Made by a program: the position numbers and the translations under genes. The notes beneath the pieces are model-generated. The model was not told where the DNA came from. It saw only the letters and a list, made by a program, of their open reading frames with translations, and did no database searches. This document shows positions 1-5,199 of a stretch of DNA of 5,836 bases, piece after piece. Within the stretch, counting starts at the first letter, position 1, and every line of letters starts with the position of its first letter. Source of the DNA: DATAYA01 sp036272815 (GTDB lineage Bacteria > Pseudomonadota > Alphaproteobacteria > Acetobacterales > Acetobacteraceae); the NCBI GenBank assembly GCA_036272815.1, contig DATAYA010000385.1:1-5836 (forward strand), given 5' to 3'.

Positions 1-1037
1 CCGAGCGCCGCGTCGATGCCGCTGGCGGCACAGGCGCGCGCTGCCCAGACCATCACCGCGATCGTCAACGCCCAGAGCATGCCTGACGTTGCGGCCGCGA
101 GCAGGATCGCGAGCGCCGCCCAGACGAGCGGATACTGCACCACGCTTGCGGCGAACCCGAGCGGCGCCAGAGACCGCGTCGTGCGCGCCCAGCGCAGCTC
201 GTGGCGGAGCAGCGCCGGCAGCGTTGTCTCGGCGACGGTGGTCGCCGGCACGGTCGCGGCCAGCGCCACGCGGAGACCTTGCGCGCGCACCATCTGCCCG
301 AGCACCGCGTCGTCGGCGATCTGGTCGAGCAGCGCCGGGAAGCCGCCGGCCGCCTCCAGCGTCGCGCGCCGCAGCGCCATCGTCGCACCGAGGCAGTCCT
401 GCCGCCCGAGTGCCCGGCCGACCAGCGCGCCGGGGAGGAAGGTGTGGCCGATATAGCTGCACCCGAGCCGGCCGGCGAGGCCGCTTGCCGCGGGGCGGCC
501 GGTGTAGAGCGTGGTCGCGAGGCCGACGCCGGGCTGCAACAGGGCCTCGACCACCCGCCGCAAATGCCCGGGGGCGGCGTGGATGTCGCTGTCGGCGATC
601 ACCAGGATGTCGTGCCGCGCGGCGCCCATCATGTTGATGAGATTGCTGACCTTGCCGTTCGCCCCGTGCAGCCGCGGGTCGACCACGACCGCGATGTCGG
701 CGGCCGGGTGCCGGGCCCGCAGCCGCGCGACCACGGCAAGCGCCGGATCGGCCGGATCGCGCACGCCGAAGATAAGCTGGAAGCCCGGATAATTCTGCGT
801 GATGAAGGAAGCGAGCGCCTCCTCCAGCAGCGGCTCGTCGCCGTACAGCGGCTTCAGGACCGAGATCGGCGGCAGCGCACGCGGCAGGAGCGACACGCCA
901 TCGGTCTCGACGAGACGGGAGGCGAGGCGGCGGGCAAGCGCCCAGCCGGCAAACGCCTGGGCCATGCCCAGGAGTGCCATCACGTCCGCGAGGACGGCCA
1001 GATCAACGAGCGCCGCATGCAGCATCGCGGGCAGCAT
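1..1037 (-). CDS. hpnI: HpnI-type hopanoid glycosyltransferase (GT2/GT21, ceramide-glucosyltransferase-like), 3' end off window
   Basis: 345 codons are visible with no stop, so the C-terminus lies beyond the left edge. HpnI is known to transfer N-acetylglucosamine to bacteriohopanetetrol; HpnK then deacetylates the product. In order, the sequence shows a hydrophobic N-terminal segment (about residues 10-35), a GT-A nucleotide-sugar domain with ISVLKPLYGDEP (58-69) and GANGKVSNL (125-133), the metal-binding IADSD (147-151), a third acidic site IADDAVLG (240-247), and HELRWART (279-286). The last is the acceptor-side (Q/R)xxRW motif with His in first position. Two hydrophobic stretches follow (about 293-315 and 317-335), so it is probably an inner-membrane enzyme. 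The start ATG overlaps the hpnM stop by one base (TGATG). I see no Shine-Dalgarno sequence, which suggests translational coupling. Met5 is an alternative start. The family call is firm. The exact HpnI assignment rests on the motifs plus the adjacent hpnM and dxs; a general ceramide glucosyltransferase is the alternative. Confidence 0.88.
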   Translation of the reverse strand, partial: MLPAMLHAALVDLAVLADVMALLGMAQAFAGWALARRLASRLVETDGVSLLPRALPPISVLKPLYGDEPLLEEALASFITQNYPGFQLIFGVRDPADPALAVVARLRARHPAADIAVVVDPRLHGANGKVSNLINMMGAARHDILVIADSDIHAAPGHLRRVVEALLQPGVGLATTLYTGRPAASGLAGRLGCSYIGHTFLPGALVGRALGRQDCLGATMALRRATLEAAGGFPALLDQIADDAVLGQMVRAQGLRVALAATVPATTVAETTLPALLRHELRWARTTRSLAPLGFAASVVQYPLVWAALAILLAAATSGMLWALTIAVMVWAARACAASGIDAAL

Positions 1038-1759
1038 CAGAGGAGCGTGCCGCCCGAGAGCTGGCCCACCTTCTGTTGCAAGCTCTCGATCAGCCCCGTG
1101 CCGCCGCGCGAGGCGATCAGTGATGAGAAATCCGAGCGCTGCACCGCGACGCGGCTGATCGTGCCGTCGAGCAGTACGTCGACGGCACGCCATTCGCCCG
1201 CCACCTCGTGCATCACGTAGTCAATTCGGGTGGACTGGCCGTTCGGCGGGACGATCTCGGTGGCGACGACCCACTCCGGGCCAACCGGGCGCGGATTGGG
1301 CAACACCCGGAGCTGCTCGCCGGTGTAGGTGTCGAAATTGGCGACATAGGAGGCGATGGTGAACTGCCGGAACACCGCGAGCAACCGGGCGCGGAGTGGC
1401 GCGGGGATCTCCGCCCAGCCGAAGCCCACGGACGTGCGCAGGATCGCCGCGAGATCGAAGGTGCGGTCCACCACCGGCGCCAGCTCCGCGTAGCGCTGCG
1501 TGAATGGCGTGCTGCGACCCTCCCGCATCACGGCGAGCAGGGCCGCATTGAAGCGCGCGATCGGCGCCGCCGGATCGCTCTCGGGCATGGACTGCCACGG
1601 CAGCGGGTCGGCCCGCGCCGGCGCCGCCGCCAGCATGCCGAGCAGGCAGCCCAGCACGGCGCGCCGGGACGCGGCGCCAGCCACGCTCCCGCCGCCAACG
1701 CCCGGCGGAAGGTCCGGAGGCGGCGCCCCCGACCTGTACTGCCCGCCCATGCCGGTCAT
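1037..1759 (-). CDS. hpnM: HpnM: hopanoid-associated MlaC/Ttg2D-family periplasmic lipid-binding protein
   Basis: 240 aa. It belongs to the MlaC/Ttg2D ('toluene tolerance') family of periplasmic phospholipid-shuttle proteins. The HpnM subgroup is found with hopanoid genes and is thought to act with the RND-type exporter HpnN in hopanoid movement to the outer membrane. The signal peptide has a twin-arginine pair (SRRAVLG, 31-37), a hydrophobic core, and a likely cleavage site after APARA (Ala50), which suggests Tat export. Family-like segments are FTQRYAELAPVVDRTFD (86-102), the PLRARLLAVFRQF block (121-133), SYVANFDTYTGEQ (137-149), the second half with VVATEIV (164-170), and W190RAVDVLLDG. 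The chosen ATG overlaps the dxs stop in an ATGA, which favours coupling. It leaves an unusually long Gly/Pro-rich stretch before the RR pair. A GTG at 1684 (codon 26), preceded by a purine-rich GGCGGGAG, would give a normal 25-residue signal peptide and is a realistic alternative start. The subfamily name rests partly on the hpnI neighbour. Confidence 0.85.
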   Translation of the reverse strand: MTGMGGQYRSGAPPPDLPPGVGGGSVAGAASRRAVLGCLLGMLAAAPARADPLPWQSMPESDPAAPIARFNAALLAVMREGRSTPFTQRYAELAPVVDRTFDLAAILRTSVGFGWAEIPAPLRARLLAVFRQFTIASYVANFDTYTGEQLRVLPNPRPVGPEWVVATEIVPPNGQSTRIDYVMHEVAGEWRAVDVLLDGTISRVAVQRSDFSSLIASRGGTGLIESLQQKVGQLSGGTLL

Positions 1760-3744
1760 CCCGCCGGCGCTGCCTGCGGCAGCGAAACTCCGAAGCAGCC
1801 GAGCACAAGTGCCACGATGTCGCGCGCAGCCAGCCCCGCCTCGGCGACCTGCGCCTTGGGCGCGTTGTGCTCGATGAAGTGGTCGGGCAGCGTCATCGGC
1901 CGCACCTTCAGCCCGCCGTCGAGCAGCCCGCGATGGGCCAAATGGTGCAGCACCGCGCTGCCGAAGCCGCCGATGCTGCCTTCCTCGATGGTGACCAGCA
2001 CCTCGTGGTGCCGGGCGAGCTGCTCGACCAGTGCTGTGTCGAACGGCTTGGCGAAACGGGCATCGACCAGCGTCACCGGGAACCCCCGGGCGGCCAGCTC
2101 GTCCGCGGCCCGGGAGGCATCGCCCAGGCGCGCGCCCAGCGAGACGATGGCGACCGTGCCGCCCTCGCGCAGGATGCGGGCGCGGCCGATCGGCAGCACC
2201 TCGCCGCGCGCCGGCAGCACGACGCCGGTGCCTTCGCCGCGCGGGTAGCGCAGGCCGGAGGGCGCGTCGTCGATCGTCGCCGCGGTCGCGACCATGTGGA
2301 CCAGTTCCGCCTCGTCCGACGGCGCCATCAGCACGAAGCCGGGCAGGCAGCCGAGATAGGCCAGGTCGAAGCTGCCGGCATGGGTCGCACCGTCGGCGCC
2401 GACCAGCCCGGCACGGTCCATCGCGAAGCGCACCGGCAGTTTCTGGATCGCGACATCGTGCACCACCTGGTCGTAGGCGCGTTGCAGGAACGTCGAATAG
2501 ATCGTGCAGAACGGCCGCATTCCCTCCGTGGCGAGGCCGGCGGCGAACGTGACCGCATGCTGCTCGGCGATGCCGACGTCGAAGGTGCGCTCCGGAAAAC
2601 GCTTGCCGAAGCGGTCGAGCCCGGTGCCCGAGGGCATCGCGGCGGTGATCGCGACGATGCGCGGGTCCTGCTCCGCCTCGGCGATCAGCGCTTCGGCGAA
2701 GACGCGGGTGTATTGCGGCGGCCCCGGCGGCGCCTTCGCCTGTTCGCCGGTGATGACGTTGAAGCGGGCGACACTGTGCAGCTTGTCGGCCGAGGCCTCG
2801 GCCTGCGGATAGCCTTTGCCCTTCTTGGTGACGACGTGCACCAGGATCGGGCCGGCCTCGTCCTCGGCGTCGCGCACGTTGCGCAGCACCGGCAGCAGAT
2901 GGTCGAGGTTGTGCCCGTCGATCGGGCCCACGTAGTAGAACCCGAGTTCCTCGAACAGCGTGCCGCCGGTCAGGATGCCGCGGGCGTATTCCTCGGCGCG
3001 CCGCGCGGTGCGCTCGATGCCGCGCGGGAAGCGCTTGGCCATCCGCACAGCCAGGTCGCGAAGTCCCAGAAAACTGCGGGAGGAAATCAGCCGCGAGAGA
3101 TAGGCGCTCATCGCCCCCACCGGCGGCGCGATCGACATGTCGTTGTCGTTGAGGATGACGATCAGCCGCGAGTGGCGCGCGCCCGCGTTGTTCATCGCCT
3201 CGTAGGCCATGCCGGCGCTCATCGCCCCGTCGCCGATCACCGCGATCACCCGCCGGTCCGCCTCCGAGACGTCGCCCGCCTCGGCCTTGAGGTCGCGGGC
3301 GACCGCCATGCCGAGGGCGGCGGAGATCGAGGTGGAGGAATGGGCCGCACCGAACGGGTCGTACTCGCTCTCGACGCGGCGGGTGAAGCCGGACAAACCA
3401 CCGGGCGCGCGGAGCGTGCGGATGCGGTCGCGCCGCCCGGTCAGGATCTTGTGCGGATAGGCCTGGTGGCCGACGTCCCAGATCAGCCGGTCGCGCGGCG
3501 TCTCGAACACCGCGTGCAGGGCCACGGTCAGCTCGACGACGCCGAGCGAGGCGCCGAGATGGCCGCCGGTCACGGAGACGGCGTCGATCAATTCGGTGCG
3601 CAACTCGTCGGCAAGCTGGCGAAGCTGCTCGGCGGAGAAATTGCGCAGGTCGGCGGGCACGTGCACGCGATCGAGCAGCGGCGTGCTCGGCCGGGCGACC
3701 AGCGGGGCGCCGGAATTGCCGCGGGAGACGGGCGTGACGGTCAT
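1756..3744 (-). CDS. dxs: 1-deoxy-D-xylulose-5-phosphate synthase
   Basis: 662 aa, slightly longer than the roughly 620 aa of E. coli Dxs; the extra length lies at both ends. This thiamine-diphosphate enzyme condenses pyruvate with glyceraldehyde-3-phosphate to DXP, the first and flux-controlling step of the MEP isoprenoid pathway, in the cytosol. Visible motifs are GGHLGASLGVVEL (60-72, with the catalytic-type His62), WDVGHQAYPHKILTGR (89-104), the TPP/Mg motif GDGAMSAGMAYEAMNNAG (171-188), GPIDGHN (273-279, His278), DVGIAEQHAV (389-398, catalytic-type Glu394), MDRAGLVGADGATHAG (442-457), and the C-terminal transketolase domain with EEGSIGGFGSAV (587-598). All expected catalytic and cofactor residues that I can locate are intact. 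The start at 3744 has a GGAG 8 bases upstream and sits 4 bases after the ispA stop. The open frame extends further upstream, but that part overlaps ispA and is not Dxs-like. It overlaps hpnM by 4 bases. As part of an ispA/hpn run it probably feeds hopanoid synthesis as well as other isoprenoids. Confidence 0.97.
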   Translation of the reverse strand: MTVTPVSRGNSGAPLVARPSTPLLDRVHVPADLRNFSAEQLRQLADELRTELIDAVSVTGGHLGASLGVVELTVALHAVFETPRDRLIWDVGHQAYPHKILTGRRDRIRTLRAPGGLSGFTRRVESEYDPFGAAHSSTSISAALGMAVARDLKAEAGDVSEADRRVIAVIGDGAMSAGMAYEAMNNAGARHSRLIVILNDNDMSIAPPVGAMSAYLSRLISSRSFLGLRDLAVRMAKRFPRGIERTARRAEEYARGILTGGTLFEELGFYYVGPIDGHNLDHLLPVLRNVRDAEDEAGPILVHVVTKKGKGYPQAEASADKLHSVARFNVITGEQAKAPPGPPQYTRVFAEALIAEAEQDPRIVAITAAMPSGTGLDRFGKRFPERTFDVGIAEQHAVTFAAGLATEGMRPFCTIYSTFLQRAYDQVVHDVAIQKLPVRFAMDRAGLVGADGATHAGSFDLAYLGCLPGFVLMAPSDEAELVHMVATAATIDDAPSGLRYPRGEGTGVVLPARGEVLPIGRARILREGGTVAIVSLGARLGDASRAADELAARGFPVTLVDARFAKPFDTALVEQLARHHEVLVTIEEGSIGGFGSAVLHHLAHRGLLDGGLKVRPMTLPDHFIEHNAPKAQVAEAGLAARDIVALVLGCFGVSLPQAAPAG

Positions 3745-3748
3745 CGGA

Positions 3749-4678
3749 TCAACTCCGCCGTTCCACCACATAGGCTGCGAGCTGGCGCAGCCGGTCGGCC
3801 TCCGGACCGAAGCCGTCGAGATGCGCCGCCGCCTGGCCGGACAGCATGGCGGCCTGCGCCGCGGCGCGCTCGACGCCGAGCAGGGCCACGAGCGTCGCCT
3901 TGCCGGCGGCCTGGTCCTTGCCGGCGGTCTTGCCGGTCTCCTCGGTGCTGCCGGTCGCGTCCAGCAGATCGTCGGCGATCTGGAACGCCGCCCCGAGATC
4001 GCGGCCGAAGGCGGCGATCTGGGTGCGGACGGGGCCGGGCGCGCGGCCGAGGATCGCGCCGGCTTCCGCACTGTATTGCAGCAGCCGCCCGGTCTTGAGG
4101 GATTGCAGGCGCGCCACTTCGCTCGCGTTCAGGGTCCGGCCCTCCGCCATCATGTCGATCATCTGCCCGCCTGCCATGCCGCGCGCTCCCGAGGCCGCCG
4201 CCAGCGCCGCAATCAGCTCGCAGCGTGCCTGCGGATCAGAATGGGTGTCCGGGTCCGCCAGCACCTCAAACGCGCGGGTCTGCAAGGCGTCGCCGACCAG
4301 GATCGCGGTCGCCTCGTCAAATGCCCGGTGTGTGCTCGGCTTGCCACGGCGCAGGTCGTCGTCGTCCATCGCGGGAAGATCGTCGTGCACCAGCGAATAG
4401 GCGTGCAGCATTTCGACCGAGGCGGCCGTGCGTGCCGCGCAGGCGGTGGCGACGCCGAACAGGCGGGCCGTCTCCATGACCAGGAAGCCGCGCAACCGCT
4501 TGCCGCCGCCGAGGCACGCATAGCGCATCGCCTCCGTCAGCCGCCCCTCCGGACCTTCGGCCTCGGGCAGCAACGCCTCCAGCGCCGCCTCGATCGCGGC
4601 GGCGTCGTCGGCCACGGCGCGCGCCAAGGCCGCGGCGGCCACATCCTCGCAACTGCGCGTGAGGGTGTCGGCGGCCAT
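3749..4678 (-). CDS. ispA: Farnesyl diphosphate synthase (geranyltranstransferase, short-chain trans-prenyltransferase)
   Basis: 309 aa, the usual length for bacterial IspA. It condenses dimethylallyl and geranyl diphosphate with isopentenyl diphosphate to C15 farnesyl diphosphate, the precursor of squalene, hopanoids, quinone side chains and undecaprenyl phosphate. Visible motifs are GGGKRLRG (57-64, substrate-binding Lys and Arg), the first Asp-rich motif in LVHDDLPAMDDDDLRRGKP (96-114), GDALQTRAFEVL (129-140), GGQMIDM (170-176), KTGRLL (195-200), and the second Asp-rich motif in FQIADDLLD (232-240), followed by GKTAGKD (249-255). The two-residue insertion within the first motif, and Tyr94 five residues before it, fit the bacterial type II C15 synthases rather than longer-chain enzymes. 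The start at 4678 lies 2 bases after the xseB stop with a modest GGTGGA upstream. The frame stays open far upstream, but that part overlaps xseB in another frame and is not family-like. The xseB-ispA-dxs order supports the identity. Confidence 0.96.
   Translation of the reverse strand: MAADTLTRSCEDVAAAALARAVADDAAAIEAALEALLPEAEGPEGRLTEAMRYACLGGGKRLRGFLVMETARLFGVATACAARTAASVEMLHAYSLVHDDLPAMDDDDLRRGKPSTHRAFDEATAILVGDALQTRAFEVLADPDTHSDPQARCELIAALAAASGARGMAGGQMIDMMAEGRTLNASEVARLQSLKTGRLLQYSAEAGAILGRAPGPVRTQIAAFGRDLGAAFQIADDLLDATGSTEETGKTAGKDQAAGKATLVALLGVERAAAQAAMLSGQAAAHLDGFGPEADRLRQLAAYVVERRS
3753..3757 (-). promoter_or_regulatory. Ribosome binding site of dxs
   Basis: On the minus strand the sequence CGGAG lies inside the last codons of ispA, 8 bases before the dxs ATG at 3744. 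This spacing and the 4-base gap after the ispA stop fix the dxs start against the much longer open frame upstream. Confidence 0.6.
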
Positions 4679-4680
4679 CG

Positions 4681-4911
4681 CTATTCCACCGGCCGCAGCG
4701 CGATCGACGCGTCGGCACGCTCCACGATCGCCTGGACGCGCTGTTCCGCCTCGACGAGCTTGCTCTCGCAGTGCCGGCGTAGCCTGGCGCCACGCTCGTA
4801 GGCGACGATCGCGTCCTCGAGCTTCTGCTGCCCGCCCTCCAGGCCGCGGACGATCCGCTCCAGCTCGGCGAGCGCATCCTCGAAGGAGAGCGTTGCGATG
4901 TCCTCGGCCAT
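4681..4911 (-). CDS. xseB: Exodeoxyribonuclease VII small subunit
   Basis: 76 aa, typical for XseB. Several copies of this subunit bind the large catalytic subunit XseA, which degrades single-stranded DNA from both ends to oligonucleotides; xseA is not in this window. The protein is almost entirely charged alpha-helix. The signature LSFEDALAELERIVRGLEGG (8-27) leads into QKLEDAIVAYERGARLRRHCESKLVEAEQRV (29-59), where the LEDAI..YE.G..L..HCE.KL.EAE.RV pattern is diagnostic. The start at 4911 is supported by a strong GGAGAGG just upstream. An in-frame ATG at 5094 would add 61 Arg/Pro/Gly-rich residues that are not family-like, so I reject it. It appears to be the first gene of the run that continues into ispA, dxs, hpnM and hpnI. 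The stop is TAG, whereas the three downstream genes with visible stops end in TGA. Confidence 0.95.
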   Translation of the reverse strand: MAEDIATLSFEDALAELERIVRGLEGGQQKLEDAIVAYERGARLRRHCESKLVEAEQRVQAIVERADASIALRPVE

Positions 4912-4914
4912 TCG

Positions 4915-4921
4915 CCTCTCC
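4915..4921 (-). promoter_or_regulatory. Ribosome binding site of xseB
   Basis: GGAGAGG on the minus strand, with its GGAG core ending 6 bases before the ATG at 4911. It is the best Shine-Dalgarno match in the window and decides the short XseB start over the longer in-frame alternative at 5094. Confidence 0.7.
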
Positions 4922-5006
4922 AGATTGTGGGCGACCCCGCCCAGAGCACCGCCGGCCCAGAGCGCCAGCGGCCCAAAGCACCGGCGGGGACGAGAACACG
5001 GTGCCG

Positions 5007-5041
5007 CCCGATGCCGCAGAGCCGCCACGTCCGGCATCGGG
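5007..5041 (-). promoter_or_regulatory. 10-bp perfect inverted repeat (stem-loop) upstream of xseB
   Basis: The arms CCCGATGCCG (5007-5016) and CGGCATCGGG (5032-5041) are exact reverse complements around a 15-base loop. In a minus-strand transcript this would form a stable stem about 95 bases before the xseB start. There is no T-tract after the second arm on either strand, so it is not a standard intrinsic terminator. A leader-RNA structure, a Rho-linked 3' end of the deacetylase transcript, or a protein-binding site are all possible; the sequence does not choose between them. Confidence 0.45.
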
Positions 5042-5109
5042 TAGAGAATTGCGCCGGGCCGGGCAAGTCCCCCGGCAGGCGGTCTGCCCTGCACTGTGGC
5101 CGATCAGCA

Positions 5110-5199
5110 GCAGGTCGGTGTGGCGGATGCGCATCCGGGGCGATTTGGCGGATGCGCACCCCTCCAGGCGCTGTCCCTGGGCGATGTGTCAGATGCGCA
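5110..5199. repeat. Three-copy degenerate direct repeat with core TGGCGGATGCGCA
   Basis: The 13-base core TGGCGGATGCGCA occurs exactly at 5121-5133 and 5146-5158. A third copy at 5187-5199 matches 11 of 13. Similarity extends further: 5135-5158 and 5176-5199 agree at 20 of 24 positions, and 5113-5133 agrees with 5138-5158 at 18 of 21. Copies are offset by 25 and 41 bases. The rightmost copy overlaps the last codons and stop of the deacetylase gene (Leu-Arg-Ile-stop); the other two lie just downstream in the gap. This could be a small array of binding sites or a decayed local duplication of the gene's 3' end. Confidence 0.55.
5124..5137. promoter_or_regulatory. 14-bp perfect palindrome CGGATGCGCATCCG
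   Basis: It is exactly self-complementary and formed on the leftmost repeat copy. The other two copies keep only the TGCGCA centre and partial flanks, for example GGATGCGCACCC at 5150-5161. Dyad symmetry of this length suits a dimeric DNA-binding protein, but no regulator gene is present to test this and no promoter elements are evident next to it. No T-run follows, so a terminator is unlikely. Confidence 0.35.

Larger units (their letters stand above)
4912..5188 (-). other. 277-base intergenic region between the deacetylase gene and xseB
   Basis: I find no convincing gene here. Open frames cross it on both strands, but their translations are Arg/Pro/Gly/Ala-rich and resemble no family I know. 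It is the only long gap in the window, so the promoter of the xseB-ispA-dxs-hpn run should lie here unless the run is read through from the deacetylase gene. I cannot point to a convincing -35/-10 pair; the best TTG-containing hexamer (minus-strand TTGCCC at 5061-5066) lacks a good -10. The gap holds the repeat cluster and palindrome near the deacetylase stop, the 10-bp inverted repeat at 5007-5041, and a 6-bp hairpin (arms 5058-5063 and 5071-5076). Nearer xseB are two 11-of-12 matching copies of GCCCAGAGC(A/G)CC (4939-4950 and 4955-4966). Confidence 0.6.

Noticed and set aside
201..1220. Plus-strand open frame of 339 codons over the left part
   Set aside because: It is antisense to the glycosyltransferase gene and the end of hpnM, with low-complexity basic composition and no recognisable domain.
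1037..1759. Lipoprotein signal in HpnM at VLGC (residues 35-38)
   Set aside because: The residue before Gly is Leu, which fits the lipobox poorly. The Cys sits at the start of the hydrophobic core rather than its end, and a clear APARA cleavage site follows.
1867..4098. Plus-strand open frame of 743 codons
   Set aside because: It lies antisense to dxs and the end of ispA. Its translation is His/Arg/Gly/Ala-rich with no family resemblance, while the opposite strand has full catalytic motifs. High GC removes stops from this frame.
3596..4801. Plus-strand open frame of 401 codons
   Set aside because: It crosses the dxs, ispA and xseB genes in antisense and has no coherent protein features.
5058..5076. 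6-bp hairpin as an intrinsic terminator of the deacetylase gene
   Set aside because: The stem is short for such GC-rich DNA, and the bases after it on the minus strand (CCGGCGCAATTC) contain no T-tract.
4681..5094. Longer XseB start giving 137 residues
   Set aside because: The extra 61 residues are Arg/Pro/Gly/Ala-rich, XseB proteins are about 80 residues, and the short start has the strong GGAGAGG ribosome binding site.
3749..5134. 461-residue version of IspA with a long N-terminal extension
   Set aside because: The extension overlaps xseB in another frame. The family length of about 300 residues and the 2-base junction with xseB support the start at 4678.
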